Shown: positions 36,533 through 47,400 of the stretch, piece after piece | How positions within the stretch are numbered: the stretch's first letter is position 1 | Layout: every line of letters starts with the position of its first letter | NCBI RefSeq assembly: GCF_036226765.1 | Contig: NZ_CP109017.1 | Location: 496,001-560,000 of the forward strand | Reading direction: 5' to 3' | DNA length: 64,000 nt | From: Streptomyces sp. NBC_00670 | GTDB lineage: Bacteria; Actinomycetota; Actinomycetes; Streptomycetales; Streptomycetaceae | Program-made: the position numbers and the translations under genes | Notes under the pieces: model-generated | Told to the model about the DNA's origin: nothing | Databases searched by the model: none | What the model saw: only the letters and a program-made list of their open reading frames with translations

Positions 36533-37209
36533 GGAGGAGTGCCGGCGAACACGAGGTCGCGTTTCAGTCCGGCTCCGGGCGAGGAGGACCGCTGGTGTCG
36601 ACCGGGACGGCCCCGGACCCTGGCGGCCATGGCGTCGGCCACACCGATGTCGGCATCGGACGCGCCCGGGGCCCGGGTACCGAGGCCGACCGCTGCCACG
36701 TCCCGGGGAACATGGCAGTGCAGGGCGGTGAGAGCGACGCTGACGCGTTCGGCCGTACGGCGTGCCGCTTCACGGTGAGCCGGGTCGGTCCACGTGGGCT
36801 TTCCGGTGCCGGGCAGTCGACGAGGGTCAGGCCGACCGCCGGGGTACGCAGGTGGCGCAGAGCCGTGGCGATGAACCGCCGGGCCGCCCGCATGCCGGGG
36901 CGGGGACACCGGGGGCGCACCACATACCCCAGACGCGAGCGAAGAGACAGCCGAGACGTGAACCGACCCAGCGACATGGAGCACGGCGGAAGTTCACTGC
37001 GTCGGTCGCGCTTCCACAACAGGTCCTGACCGCCGGAGTGCGGAGGGGGAGCTGGTCGGGCCGCAGTGGCTGATGACCAGGTGCCCCTCTCCCGTCTACC
37101 CACAATCGTCGCCTGTGCTTGTTGAGCAGCGCCACGCGTATTCCGGTGGCCGGCAGGAGTGCCTTGCCCCTGGGATGCACTGCACTTGTGAGCGAGGTGC
37201 GGAACCTTG
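36533..37209. other. 677-bp stretch without a recognisable gene
   Basis: Between the long hairpin and the end of lplA there is no reading frame with a credible start, ribosome site and family motif. A minus-strand frame (about 36560-36960) carries an Ala/Arg-rich sequence containing RRTAERVSVALTALHCHVPR that I cannot place. The stretch may hold remains of island genes. It also includes the right-hand boundary of the dormancy island. Confidence 0.5.
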
Positions 37210-38289
37210 TTACGGCACCCGTGCCGTCCACTCCGGGTCGCTGAACTTGGTCGCGGCCAGGTGCTCCGCACGGGCCATCTCCTCGGGGGTGACCCGGCCG
37301 GACGTCAGGCCGTGGCGGGCGCGGAAGGAGGCGAGCATGCGGTCGATGACCGTCTCGCGCGGCAGGCCCGTCTGGCGGCGCAGCGGGTCCACACGCTTCT
37401 TCGCGCTGGTCGTGCCCTTGTCGGACATCTTCTCCTTGCCGATGCGCAGCACCTCCAGCATCTTGTCCGCGTCGATGTCGTAGCTCATCGTCACGTGATG
37501 CAGGACAGCGCCCGGCCCGCCGTCCGTGGCCACCATGCGCTTCTGCGCCGCGCCACCGATCTTGCCGACCTCGGTGGCGATGTCGTTCAGCGGCTGGTAC
37601 CACGCCTTGATGCCCATGTCGCCGAGCGCGGCGATCACCCACTCGTCGAGGTACGCGTAGGACTCGGCGAACGACAGCCCCGAGACCAACGGGGCCGGCA
37701 CCGACAGGGAATACGTGACGGTGTTGCCCACCTCCACGAACATGGCACCTCCACCGGAAATGCGTCGGACGACCGTCACACCATGCCGGGCGGCGCCCTC
37801 GGGGTCGACCTCGTTGCGCAGGGACTGGAAGCTGCCGATGATGACCGACGGTGCCGCCCACTCCCACACGCGCAGTGTGGGTGGGCGGCGGCCGGCGGCG
37901 ACCTCGGCGGTCAGGACCTCGTCCAGGGCCATGTGGAGTGCCGGCGACTGCGGCTCGTCGCGGATGAGCTGCCACTCGTAGTCCGACCAGTCCGTCGCCC
38001 GCGCCAGGGCCCGGCGGACGGCGACCGCCACCCCCTCCGCCGTGATGCCGTACATCACCGTGCCCTCGGGCAGCCCGCCCTTCACGCGGGCGGCGAGGCC
38101 GGCCGCGTCGGTCTCGGCGGGGGCGCCCTCCAGGGCCGCGTCGATGGCGGGCAGCGCCTCGTCCGGTTCGAGGAAGAAGTCGCCCGCCACCCGTACGTTG
38201 CGCAGTGCGCCGTCGATCACGTCCAGGTCGACGACCACCAGCTTGCCGCCGGGGATCTTGTACTCGCCGTGCACCGTGCCCGCCTCCAT
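37210..38289 (-). CDS. lplA: Lipoate--protein ligase family protein
   Basis: The protein has 359 residues. The N-terminal 60 (VHGEYKIPGGKLVVVDLDV ... LRNVRVAGDFFLEPDEAL) form the small accessory domain that is C-terminal in E. coli LplA, so the domain order is swapped, as in several actinobacterial members. The ligase domain follows (about 90-359) with VWEWAAPSVIIGSFQ, VRRISGGGAMFVEVGNTVTYS and IGGAAQKRMV. It attaches lipoate or octanoate to E2 and H proteins of 2-oxoacid dehydrogenases and the glycine cleavage system. ATG 38289 is chosen over an upstream TTG because GAGG lies eight bases before it. A 392-bp fragment of the same gene lies at 898-1289, 36.4 kb away in the same orientation. Confidence 0.9.
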   Translation of the reverse strand: MEAGTVHGEYKIPGGKLVVVDLDVIDGALRNVRVAGDFFLEPDEALPAIDAALEGAPAETDAAGLAARVKGGLPEGTVMYGITAEGVAVAVRRALARATDWSDYEWQLIRDEPQSPALHMALDEVLTAEVAAGRRPPTLRVWEWAAPSVIIGSFQSLRNEVDPEGAARHGVTVVRRISGGGAMFVEVGNTVTYSLSVPAPLVSGLSFAESYAYLDEWVIAALGDMGIKAWYQPLNDIATEVGKIGGAAQKRMVATDGGPGAVLHHVTMSYDIDADKMLEVLRIGKEKMSDKGTTSAKKRVDPLRRQTGLPRETVIDRMLASFRARHGLTSGRVTPEEMARAEHLAATKFSDPEWTARVP

Positions 38290-38406
38290 CGCTGTCGCCT
38301 CGTCCAAGGCCAACGCTCACCAGGGCATTTTCCTTCCGCTGGAGTGGGCGGCGAACGGACCTCGTGGCACGTCACTCCGACACGGCAAAGGGCAGGGTTG
38401 CCGGGC

Positions 38407-40215
38407 TCAGCCGAAGTAGCCGTCGAAGGTCTTCTGGAACTCCCCGTCGGCGAACCGGTCCCAGTTGATCGACCACGTCATCAGGCCCCGCAGCGCCGGC
38501 CATGTCCCGTGGGTGGCGTACGAGCCGCAGTTGGTCTTCTTCGTCAGGCAGTCCAGGGTCTTCGTGACCTCGGCCGGGGGGACGTAGCCGTTGCCCGCGT
38601 TCGTGGAGGCCGGCATGCCGATCGCGACCTGGTCGGGGCGCAGCGGCGGGAAGACGTTGTTCGGGTCGCCGGCCACCGGGAAGCCGGTGAGCAGCATGTC
38701 GGTCATGGCGATGTGGAAGTCGGCTCCGCCCATGGAGTGGTACTGGTTGTCCAGGCCCATGATCGGGCCCGAGTTGTAGTCCTGGACGTGCAGCAGGGTC
38801 AGGTCGTCGCGCAGGGCGTGGATGACGGGGAGGTAGGCGCCGCAGCGCGGGTCCTGGCCGCCCCACTTGCCGGTGCCGTAGAACTGGTAGCCGTTCTGCA
38901 CGAAGAACGTCTCCGGGGCCATCGTGAGGACGAACTCCGTCCCGTACTTCGCCTTCAGGGTCTTCAGGGCCGAGATCAGGTTCACGACCACGGGCGTGGT
39001 GGGGTTCTTGAAGTCGGTGTCGTTGGCGTCCAGCGACAGGGAGTGGCCCTCGAAGTCGACGTCCAGGCCGTCCAGGCCCCAGGTGTCGATGATCTTCGAG
39101 ACGGAGGAGACGAAGGCGTCCCGGGCGGCCGTCGTGGTCAGCTGGACCTGGCCGTTCTGGCCGCCGATCGAGATCAGCACCTTCTTGCCGGCGGCCTGTT
39201 TGGCCTTGATCGCGGCCTTGAAGTCGGCGTCGCTCTCCGCGCCGGGGCACTGGGTGACCGGGCAGCGGTTGAAGCGGATGTCCCCGGAGGTGGCCGAGGT
39301 GGGCTCGCCGAAGGCCAGGTCGATGACGTCCCAGCTGTCGGGGACGTCGGCGAGGCGGGTGTAGCCGGCGCCGTTGGCGAAGCCGGCGTGCAGGTAGCCG
39401 ACGAGGGCGTGGGTGGGCAGGTCGGAGGGGCCGTCACCGGTGCCGGCGCCGGTGGTGGCGGTGACGGCCGCGGACTTCGCGGACTCGCCGGCGGCGTTGA
39501 CCGCGGTCACCTGGAAGCTGTACGCGGTCGAGGCCGCGAGGCCGGACACGGTCGCCGAGGTGCCGGTCACGGTCTGGATCCGGGTTCCGTCGCGGTGGAT
39601 CGCGTAGCTCGTCGCGCCGGTCACCGCAGACCAGGACAGGCCGACGGAGGACGAGGTGACCGAGGTGGTCCGGAGGCCGGTGGGGGGAGCGGGCGGCCGG
39701 CCGGTTCCGCTGCCGCCGGGGCCGACGAGGGTGATGTCGTCGGCCTGGTAGGCGCCGGTGCCGTACCAGCCGTGGGTGTAGAGCGTGACCTCGGTGGTGG
39801 CGGGGCCGGTGCGGAAGGTGGTGCTCAGTTTCTGCCAGTCGGGGGCGGACTGGGTCCAGGCGGAGACGTCGGTGGTGCCGGTGCCGTTCGCGCCGAGGTA
39901 GACGTAGGAGCCGCGGACGTACCCGGACAGGGTGTACTGCGCGTCGGGCTGGACGGTCACCGTCTGGGTGCACGGGGCGTTGTCGCTGCCGGCCGGGGTG
40001 GCCCGCAACGCGGAACGTCCGCCGTGCACCGGTGAGTCGACGGTCGTGCCGGCCGTGCAGGTCCATCCGGTCAGGCCGGACTCGAAGCCGCCGTTGACCG
40101 CGACGTCCGCGTCGGCCGCACCGGCGGGCGACGAGAGCGCGGTGAGAGCGGGCACGGCCAGCAGGGCGGCCGTGAGCGCGGCGAGGACGGATCCGGTACG
40201 TCGGGCGCGGTCCAC
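38407..40215 (-). CDS. Secreted family 18 chitinase with carbohydrate-binding and fibronectin type III domains
   Basis: The protein has 602 residues. A signal peptide (about 1-33, ending SSPAGAA) is followed by a beta-sandwich carbohydrate-binding module (about 36-165, VNGGFESGLTGWTCTAGT), an Fn3 domain (about 175-255) and a GH18 barrel (about 265-602). The catalytic motif DGLDVDFE (382-389, acid Glu389) is intact. It hydrolyses chitin outside the cell. The start is GTG 40215, with GGAGG five bases upstream. The module order CBM-Fn3-GH18 is the standard Streptomyces arrangement. Expression is probably repressed by DasR through the palindrome at 40263-40276, which overlaps the promoter. Confidence 0.95.
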   Translation of the reverse strand: MDRARRTGSVLAALTAALLAVPALTALSSPAGAADADVAVNGGFESGLTGWTCTAGTTVDSPVHGGRSALRATPAGSDNAPCTQTVTVQPDAQYTLSGYVRGSYVYLGANGTGTTDVSAWTQSAPDWQKLSTTFRTGPATTEVTLYTHGWYGTGAYQADDITLVGPGGSGTGRPPAPPTGLRTTSVTSSSVGLSWSAVTGATSYAIHRDGTRIQTVTGTSATVSGLAASTAYSFQVTAVNAAGESAKSAAVTATTGAGTGDGPSDLPTHALVGYLHAGFANGAGYTRLADVPDSWDVIDLAFGEPTSATSGDIRFNRCPVTQCPGAESDADFKAAIKAKQAAGKKVLISIGGQNGQVQLTTTAARDAFVSSVSKIIDTWGLDGLDVDFEGHSLSLDANDTDFKNPTTPVVVNLISALKTLKAKYGTEFVLTMAPETFFVQNGYQFYGTGKWGGQDPRCGAYLPVIHALRDDLTLLHVQDYNSGPIMGLDNQYHSMGGADFHIAMTDMLLTGFPVAGDPNNVFPPLRPDQVAIGMPASTNAGNGYVPPAEVTKTLDCLTKKTNCGSYATHGTWPALRGLMTWSINWDRFADGEFQKTFDGYFG

Positions 40216-40262
40216 AAGGGCCTCCGGGGGAGGGAGAGTTGGAGGGGCGCAGCGCTCACAAC

Positions 40263-40288
40263 TTGGTCCAGACCAATGCCGTTGTCAA
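40263..40288 (-). promoter_or_regulatory. Chitinase promoter with DasR-type (dre) operator
   Basis: TTGGTCCAGACCAA (40263-40276) matches the known Streptomyces dre consensus (TGGTCTAGACCA core) with one central change. On the minus strand a perfect -35 hexamer TTGACA lies just upstream (40283-40288), so a DasR dimer would sit in the -35/-10 spacer. Release by glucosamine 6-phosphate would allow expression when chitin is present. Confidence 0.8.
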
Positions 40289-40348
40289 GACGTCCGGGAG
40301 CTGCCCACGGCCCCGGCCCCCGGCCCTGGGCCCCGGGAGGCGGGCCCG

Positions 40349-41401
40349 TCACCGAACCGGGAAGGTTGTCGGTTCGGGGGGTGGAGGGCGGTGGGTGGCG
40401 GTGTGCAGGAGCTGGTCGAGGTGGCCCGGGCCCGAAGGGGGCACGACCCGGGGGGCGTCACGGTAACGGTGGGTCTCGGTCTGCCAGGCCTGGTAGCCGC
40501 TCATCCAGGCGGCCATGACACGGACGTAGGCGGCGACGTCGGCCTGTTCCCGCTCGGTGAGGGCGAGTTGCGCGCCGACGGTGGGGATCTGTGCGGCGAG
40601 GCGGTGGAAGCGCCGCACGCGCCGGTCCACTTCGCCGCGGGCAGCGGTGAGGGCTTCGCCGCGGGTGAGACGGCGGGCCCGTTCCAGGACGAAAACCAGG
40701 TTGTCCATGTCACCGCGGGCCTCCTCCTTCTCCAGGGAGTAGACGTCGTTGCACATCAGCGTGACGTCGATGGCGTCCCGGCGCATGAGGCGCAGCTCGG
40801 GACTGTGGAAGGCGGACGCGGGGACGGTGAGGCCGGCCGCGCGTTCCCCGAGGGAGAGGGGCAGGTCGGTGGCGGCGATGCCGCGCCGGACCTCGAGGTA
40901 GGTACCGAGGTCCGCCGGGGTACCGCGCAGGCGGCCCCGCGCCTCGTGGGCCTGCGCGGCGAAGTAGTACTCCCATTCGTGGGCGGTACGGGCGGTCCAG
41001 GCCGGGTGGGCGCCGTCGGTGCCGCGGGCCCGGATGTCGGCGAACGCCCTGGTGCAGGGGTCGGCGCCGGGCGGCGGCGGGGCACCGTGCGCGACGTCGA
41101 TCAGCACCTGGCAGATGCGGGCGGTCTCGGCGGGGTCGCGGCCGAGGGGACCGTCGAACTGGTCGTCGAAGACGAAGAAGAAGCCCATCGCGTCCGCCAG
41201 CAGCTCCAGGGCCGGGCCCCGGGCGTGCGGGAAGCCGAGCGCGGCCAGGCGCGGCATGTCCCAGGAGACGTACCAGGCCAACGACCGGTCGTCGACGGCC
41301 AGGCCGGTGCGGCGCACCCAGTCCAGGTGGTGCCGGCGGGCACCGTCGAGGTCGGGGCTGATCCGCGCGGCGGGGAGGTCGAAGGTCATGTCCTGGGGCA
41401 C
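40349..41401 (-). CDS. Class I terpene cyclase (sesquiterpene synthase family)
   Basis: The protein has 350 residues. The aspartate-rich metal motif is [11 protein letters not shown] (about 75-85) and the NSE triad is [14 protein letters not shown] (about 220). The RY pair appears near the end (TETHRYRDA). This is the standard single-domain bacterial cyclase of farnesyl or geranyl diphosphate; the product cannot be predicted by eye. GTG 41401 is preferred because GGAGG lies five bases upstream; ATG four codons later (41389) is the alternative. No P450 or prenyl transferase is adjacent. The following gene, an SDR oxidoreductase on the same strand, could act on the product but may equally be unrelated. 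Confidence 0.9.
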   Translation of the reverse strand: MPQDMTFDLPAARISPDLDGARRHHLDWVRRTGLAVDDRSLAWYVSWDMPRLAALGFPHARGPALELLADAMGFFFVFDDQFDGPLGRDPAETARICQVLIDVAHGAPPPPGADPCTRAFADIRARGTDGAHPAWTARTAHEWEYYFAAQAHEARGRLRGTPADLGTYLEVRRGIAATDLPLSLGERAAGLTVPASAFHSPELRLMRRDAIDVTLMCNDVYSLEKEEARGDMDNLVFVLERARRLTRGEALTAARGEVDRRVRRFHRLAAQIPTVGAQLALTEREQADVAAYVRVMAAWMSGYQAWQTETHRYRDAPRVVPPSGPGHLDQLLHTATHRPPPPEPTTFPVR

Positions 41402-41450
41402 GGGACCCTCCCGGAGCCGTGGCGGGCGGCACGGGGCGGGCGGGCGCGCG

Positions 41451-42440
41451 TCATGCGCGGTCGGCCGGCGTCGTGAGGTCGAGGACGGGCGTCCCGGCCA
41501 CCCCGGCACCCAGCCGGGCGAGGGAGAAGCCCATGGACTCGCTGACGCTCGCCGGGGTGCTGAACGTCCCGGTGTCGCTGATCCGCGCGAAGCCGTCCCG
41601 GACCGCCTCCGGTGTGGGGTCGTGCGTCCACACGACGCCTTCGGTGGCGCCCAGGAAGATCCGTGCGGTGCGGCGGCCGGCCGCGTGCACGAGGTGTCCG
41701 GTGCAGGGGGCGCCCTCGTGGGCCAGCAGGGCCACCACCGGGGCGACGTGCCGGGCGGGGAACAGGTCGGTCAGCAGCGCGCTCGTGCCTGCGTCGTCCC
41801 GGACCGCCTCCAGGGACATGCGGGTCGCGGCGACGGGTACGACCGCGTTGACCTTGATGCCGTGGGCGGCGCCTTCCGCTGCCACCGCGGTGGTCAGGCC
41901 GAGCACGGCGCCTTTTCCCGCGGCGTACGCGCTGAGCCCGGTGTCGCCGAACAGGGCGTCCGAGCAGGTGTTGACGATCCGCCCGTACCCGGCGGCGGTC
42001 ATGTGCGGCCACACCGCCCGCAGCATGTGCAGTGTCCCGCCCGCATGCGTGTCCAGCACCCGCCGGCATTCGTCGTCGGTGAGCTCGGTCAGCGGGCGCA
42101 GGATGGAGATGCCCGCGTTGTTGACCAGGGCGTCCAGCCGCCCGAACCGCTCCAGCGCGGCCGCGGTGAGGGCCCGCGCGCCGGTCGCGGTGGCCACGTC
42201 GTGCCCGTCCGCCAGCGCCTGCCCGCCCGCCGCCCGGATCTCCCGCGCCACGTCCTGTGCGGGCACGGGGGACGTGCCGTGTCCGTCGGTCGCGGTCCCC
42301 ACGTCGTTGACCACGACCTGCGCGCCGCGCGCCGCCAGGAGCAGCGCGTACTCCCGGCCCAGTCCCCTGCCCGCGCCGGTCACCACGATCACGCGGCCGT
42401 CGAAACGGACCTCGTCGCACCCCTCGTCCACCGGAACCAC
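41451..42440 (-). CDS. Short-chain dehydrogenase/reductase
   Basis: The protein has about 329 residues. The cofactor motif [24 protein letters not shown] (VNNAGISIL), the catalytic serine region NTCSD and Y-x3-K in [10 protein letters not shown] are all present. The variant TGAGxGLGxEYAL and the long C-terminal tail (about 75 residues after the core) resemble the multifunctional-type 3-hydroxyacyl-CoA or 17-beta-hydroxysteroid dehydrogenase group. The start is uncertain: GTG 42440 and GTG 42431 are both plausible and neither has a strong ribosome site. It lies 49 bp upstream of the terpene cyclase on the same strand and diverges from the next gene. Confidence 0.87.
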   Translation of the reverse strand: MVPVDEGCDEVRFDGRVIVVTGAGRGLGREYALLLAARGAQVVVNDVGTATDGHGTSPVPAQDVAREIRAAGGQALADGHDVATATGARALTAAALERFGRLDALVNNAGISILRPLTELTDDECRRVLDTHAGGTLHMLRAVWPHMTAAGYGRIVNTCSDALFGDTGLSAYAAGKGAVLGLTTAVAAEGAAHGIKVNAVVPVAATRMSLEAVRDDAGTSALLTDLFPARHVAPVVALLAHEGAPCTGHLVHAAGRRTARIFLGATEGVVWTHDPTPEAVRDGFARISDTGTFSTPASVSESMGFSLARLGAGVAGTPVLDLTTPADRA

Positions 42441-42671
42441 CCAGCCCCACCCAGCCCTTTCCGAGACGGCGCGCCGGAGCGGCTTCCCCCGGGCAACCGC
42501 CCATCCTGCCCCTGCCGTTCGCGCCCGGGCAGGGAGCACGCCGACCGAGTGGACGCACCCGTGCGCACCCCGGGTGCCGTCGCGCGCTGCGGCGCCCGTG
42601 CGCGATCCGGCACGCGCCGTGAACCTCCACCGTCCGCCCGCCGCCCGGCGATGCCGGGGTACGTTGCTCGC

Positions 42672-43433
42672 ATGACCCTCCACACCACCGTTGACCACGC
42701 TCAACGCCTCAAGCAACTGCACGCCCGGCACCAGCCGCTCGTGCTGCCGACCGTCTGGGACGTCTGGTCCGCGCGCACGGCAGTGGCCGCCGGATTCCCC
42801 GCGCTGACCATCGGCAGCCACCCCCTCGCCGACTCCCGCGGCGCCGACGACCACGAGGGACAGACCTTCGAGGAGGTCGTCGCCGCCGTCGCACCGATCA
42901 TCGCGGCGGTCGACGTCCCGGTGTCGGTGGACCTGGAGGCCGGATACGGACAGAGGCCCGCCGACCTCGTCGCCGGGCTCGTCGAGGCCGGCGGGGCGGG
43001 CCTCAACATCGAGGACACCGTCCACTCCGACGGCGGCCGCGTGCGCAGCACCCAGGAGCACGCCGCCTACGTCGCCGGACTGCGCGCGGCGGCCGACGAC
43101 GCGGGGGTCCCGCTCTGGGTGAACGGGCGCACCGACCTCTTCCTGCACGCGGAGAACGCCTCCGGTGTCCTCGACGAGGCGATCGAGCGGCTGCGGGCCC
43201 TGGAACAGGCCGGCGCCGACAGCGTCTACCCGGTGGGCATCCAGGACGACGACGAGCTGCTCACCGCCGTGACCGGCGCCGTCGGCGTTCCCGTGAACTC
43301 CACGGCCCACCCCGTCAAGCACGACCTCGAACGCTTCCGCCGCCTCGGCGTCGGCCGGATCACCTACGGCCCGCTGCTGCAGTTCGCCCTGACGGACAGC
43401 ATGAAGGACATGCTCACGTCCTGGGCACCCTGA
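42672..43433 (+). CDS. Isocitrate lyase/PEP mutase-family protein
   Basis: The protein has 253 residues. The barrel motifs LVLPTVWDVWSARTAVAAGFPALTIGS, VSVDLEAGYG, GLNIEDT and NGRTDLFL define the family. The KKCGH loop of true isocitrate lyases is missing, as usual in the short phosphonomutase-like members. It probably cleaves a C-C or P-C bond in a small acid such as oxaloacetate or a 2-methylisocitrate-like compound, with Mg2+; the substrate is unknown. No ribosome site is visible, and TACGTT seven bases before the ATG looks like a -10 element, so the transcript may be leaderless. Confidence 0.88.
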   Translation: MTLHTTVDHAQRLKQLHARHQPLVLPTVWDVWSARTAVAAGFPALTIGSHPLADSRGADDHEGQTFEEVVAAVAPIIAAVDVPVSVDLEAGYGQRPADLVAGLVEAGGAGLNIEDTVHSDGGRVRSTQEHAAYVAGLRAAADDAGVPLWVNGRTDLFLHAENASGVLDEAIERLRALEQAGADSVYPVGIQDDDELLTAVTGAVGVPVNSTAHPVKHDLERFRRLGVGRITYGPLLQFALTDSMKDMLTSWAP

Positions 43434-43572
43434 AGGGTCGGTACGGCTCGCGCCCGGCCGCCCCGCGGCCCGGGTGGGGCCGGCGACAACTCACGTCTCG
43501 AACAGGGCAGATGAGAGTACGATCACCGAAAAAGTACGGTGGGGAACCACCCCGCGGACGACGGAGCCTGCC

Positions 43573-44364
43573 ATGACCAGCGACACCCCCCAGCCGCCCC
43601 GGATCGACACCAGCAAGGCCCACCCCGCACGGGTCTACGACTGGCTGCTGGGCGGCAAGGACAACTACCCCGTCGACGAGGCCGTGGGCAACACCCTGCC
43701 GCCCGAGGCCCGGGACGGGGCGCGGCAGAACCGTGAGTTCATGCACCGCGCGGCGGCCTACCTCGCCGCCCAGGGCATCGACCAGTTCCTCGACATCGGC
43801 ACCGGCATCCCCACCGCGCCCAACCTGCACCAGATCGTGCAGCGGGCGGTGCCGTCCGCCCGCATCGTCTACGCCGACAACGACCCGATCGTGCTGCGGC
43901 ACGCCGAGGCCCTGCTCATCAGCGACCCCGCGGGTGCGACCGACTACATCCAGGCCGATGTGCGCAACCCGGAGGAGATAGTCGAGCACGCGCGCGGCGT
44001 CCTCGACTTCGACCGCCCGATCGCGCTCTCGGTGATCGCCCTGATGCACTTCATCTCCGACGAGCAGGACGCCCACGGCATCGTCCGCAGGCTGGTGGAC
44101 GTCCTGCCCTCCGGCAGCTACCTGGTCCTCTCGCACGCCGGGATCGACGTGTTCCCGGAGCTGGCGCAGCAGGTGGTCGACCAGTACGCGAAGGGCGGCA
44201 TCCGTCTCGCCTTCCGCACCCGCGACGAGGTGGCCCGCTTCTTCGACGGGCTCGAGATGGTCCCCCCGGGCCTGGTCACCGCCACCGAGTGGACGGGCTC
44301 CCCCACTCCCCCGGCCGACCCGGAGGGCAGCGGCATCTACGCGGCGGTGGCCCGCATTCCCTGA
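43573..44364 (+). CDS. SAM-dependent methyltransferase, DUF574 type
   Basis: The protein has 263 residues. The opening IDTSKAHPARVYDWLLGGKDNYPVDEAV is diagnostic of the large actinobacterial DUF574 (Methyltransf_19) family, of which Streptomyces genomes carry many copies. The SAM loop is FLDIGTGIPT (about 72-81), followed by VYADNDPIVLRHAEAL. The targets of these enzymes are mostly unknown; some act in antibiotic tailoring or are tied to conservon-like regulation. GGAG precedes the ATG at 43573. It is followed by a bidirectional terminator. Confidence 0.92.
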   Translation: MTSDTPQPPRIDTSKAHPARVYDWLLGGKDNYPVDEAVGNTLPPEARDGARQNREFMHRAAAYLAAQGIDQFLDIGTGIPTAPNLHQIVQRAVPSARIVYADNDPIVLRHAEALLISDPAGATDYIQADVRNPEEIVEHARGVLDFDRPIALSVIALMHFISDEQDAHGIVRRLVDVLPSGSYLVLSHAGIDVFPELAQQVVDQYAKGGIRLAFRTRDEVARFFDGLEMVPPGLVTATEWTGSPTPPADPEGSGIYAAVARIP

Positions 44365-44389
44365 CGCGGCCCCGCAGGGACAGCGGCAC

Positions 44390-44421
44390 TCGGGCCGCCC
44401 GGCTTCTGCCGGGCGGCCCGA
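44390..44421. terminator. Bidirectional terminator between methyltransferase and GH78 gene
   Basis: TCGGGCCGCCCGGC and GCCGGGCGGCCCGA form a perfect 14-bp stem with loop TTCT, 25 bp after the methyltransferase stop and 27 bp after the stop of the opposing rhamnosidase gene. Confidence 0.85.
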
Positions 44422-44448
44422 CCGTGTCGCACGGCCCGGTCGTGACCG

Positions 44449-47400
44449 CTACCCGAGCCCCGTCGCGCGGAACGTCCAGTGCCCGGAGCCGATCCGGTAC
44501 ACCGCCTCCGTGTCACCCGTACGCACCAGGTGCGCGCCCTTGGGGGCGTGTGCGTGGCCGCCGAGGAGCGGGACGTGGACCTCGGCCGTGCTGCCCGCCG
44601 GGACGTCCACCGTCAGCCGGAACTCGTCGGCGTCACGCTTCCAGTCGGTGCGGGCGAGGCCGTACGGGGTGCGGTACGAGCCGGACGCGGACGTCAGGTC
44701 GCCCTCGACGGCCGGGTCGATCAGCAGCTCCCGGTAGCCCACCGAATCCGCCGTCTGGTCGAGGCCCGCGACCCGGGTGGTGAACCAGGAGTCGATGGCG
44801 CCGAGCATGAAGTGGTTCTGCGACTGGCCCGCGCCGCCGTCCCAGGACTCGCCGAGCGTGGTGTTGCCGGCCAGCACCTGGTAGCCGTAGCTGGGGCTGG
44901 TCGTCTGTGTGGCGATCTTCTCGACGATGTCGTCGCGGCCCGCGCCCGACAGCACCCGGAACGCGGACGGCAGGGAGATCTCGCCGAGTTGCAGGTGGTA
45001 GCCCGCGTCCTTGACGGACGTCGTGAAGTGGGCGAGCAGCCTGTCCTTCTCCCCCGCCGGGTAGGCGCCCATGTCCAGCGCGAGCGCCTCCGCGCCCTGG
45101 CCGCCCCCGCCGAAGGTGCCGGTGGCGTCGTCGTAGTACTTCGCGGCGAGCGCCCGGGCGCTCTCGTCGGCCTGCGTCCGGTACGCGGCGGCCGAGTCGT
45201 CGTCGCCGAGCACACCGGCGATGCGGCTGAGCGCGTCGACCACCCGCCAGTAGCCGAAGGTGCCGGCCACCGCGCGCGGGAAGGTGCGGTCGGGGGTGAA
45301 CCAGTCGCCGAGGCCGTAGTCGAGGATGCCGCCGGAGACCTGGGTCTTCAGGAAGTCGGCGTACTGCCTCATCTTCGGGTAGTACGTCTTCAGCGTCTCC
45401 TTGTCGCCGTACGTGGTGTACAGCTGCCAGGGGACGAGGACGAACGCGCCGCCCCAGTTGGAGTCGTTGCGGTAGGCGCCGGGCAGGCTGGTGTACTCGG
45501 GGACGGTGGAGGGAACCAGCCCCTCCGCGGTCTGCGCGTCGGCCATGTCCCGGACGATCTTGCGGAGTTGGGACTGCATGTCGTAGTTGGCGGCCAGGGC
45601 GGGGAACACCAGCTGGTCCTGCTCCAGCCAGCCCAGTTTCTCGCGGCTGGGGCAGTCGGTGAGGACGCTCATCATGTTGCCCTCGATCGCCCCGCGGATG
45701 AGCGAGTGGATGCCGTTGATCAGCGAGTCCGAGCTCTCGAAGGTGCCGGCGGAGGTGTTGTCCGTGCGCAGCACCTTGCCGCGTACGGTGATCTTCGCGC
45801 CCTCGGGCACGCCCTTCAGCTCCAGGTAGCGGAAGCCGTGGTAGCTGAAGGTGGGGTGCCAGGTCTCGTTCCGGCCGCCGCCGCTGGTGTAGCTGTCCCA
45901 CAGCGGTGCGCCGACGTTGCTGATCGACTGGAAGGCGTGGCCGTCCTTGAGGCTCTCGGCCGGATAGGCGCGGATGGTGGTGCCCTTGGGCGCGGTCACG
46001 GTGATCTCGGGCCAGCCGGCGATGTTGCGGCCGAGGTCGAAGACCCGGCTGCCCTCGGCGCCGTCGACCTCCTTGCCGGTGAGGGTTTCGACGACGCGGA
46101 TCGGCTCGGTCTCGCGGGCGCTCAGCTCGGCGGGCTGCGCGGTGCTGCCGGGGGCGCCTACGGAGACCGCGTGCCGCCACTTTTGGTGGTCCCCGCTCGG
46201 TTCGTCCCAGTGCGGGATCTCGCGGCGGGCGTCGTAGTCCTCGCCGCCGTACCAGTTGGAGGAGGTGGTGGGTCCGAGCGTGGTGCGCCAGTCGTCGCCG
46301 CTGGTGACGGTGCGGGTGGTGCCGTCGGCCAGGGTGACCTCCAGGCGGGCGATCAGCTTGGGGTCGCTGAGGTTGCCGTACAGCTTGCGGTAGCGGTCGG
46401 CGGTGCTGACCACGTTGGACATGCCGTTGCCGAGGGCGACGCCGATGGTGTTGGCGCCGGTGCGGAGCTGGTCGGTGACGTCGTAGGTGGCGTACTGGAC
46501 GCGGTCGCCGTAGGTGGTGTTGGCGGGTTCCAGGACGGCGTCGCCGACCGCCTCGCCGTTGATCGTGGCGTCGTAGACGCCGAGCCCGGCGATGTAGAGG
46601 CGGGCGCTGCGCACATGCTTGGGGAGGGCGAAGTCGTCGGTGAGCAGCGGGAGTCCGGACGGCAGGTACGGCTCGGGCGGCTTCTGTCCGGTGACGGCGG
46701 CGAGGCGCGTGAACGGGCCGGCGGCGTCGTCGGCGCTGGACAGTGCGTAGTCGACGGGGAAGTCGGGGACCTTGCCGTCGTCGGTGAGGACGTCGGCGCG
46801 CGGGTAGAGCGCGATCTCGTCGAAGGTCTTCGCCGACTTCAGGTCCAGGGTGAGGGTGACCGGTGCCTTGGAGACGTCGGCGGAGGTGTGTGCGGCGCTG
46901 GAGTAGCCGGCGGCGGTCTGCAGGGCGCTGTTGGGCAGCCCGTCGACGGCGAGCGCGGGCTCCCATGTCTTGCGGAGGGTGTTGGTCTCGGAGGCGGTGA
47001 CCGCGGCGCCCTTCGCCAGCCCGGTGGCGGAGGCCTCTGAGTCACGGACGTCGATCTCGCCGAGCTGGAGCCGCCAGGTGAGGTCGGGGAAGTTCTCGGC
47101 GAGCGGCAGTCCCAGCCTGGTGACGTCGAGGCGGAGGTAACGGGCCGTGGTGCGGGGGACCTTGACGACGACCGGCTGGAGGGTCTTCGTGCTCAAGCGC
47201 CAGTCGGGGTGGGTGATCCAGTCGGCGCCCCAGTCCGACTGCTCGGTCAGACCGGTCTCGAAGACGGCGGGGTCGCTCCAGCCGGAGGTGACGCCGCCGT
47301 GCCCCGACCAGAGCATGACCCGCCAGTACACGCGGGTGCGGGAGCCGAGCTTCTTGCCCGCGTACGTGGCCTCGGGCGTGGCCGAGCGGACCTTGCCGGA

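Noticed and set aside
36533..37209. Possible extra USP or small protein in the gap (RRTAERVSVALTALHCHVPR)
   Set aside because: No start, ribosome site or complete motif, and the composition resembles noncoding GC-rich DNA.
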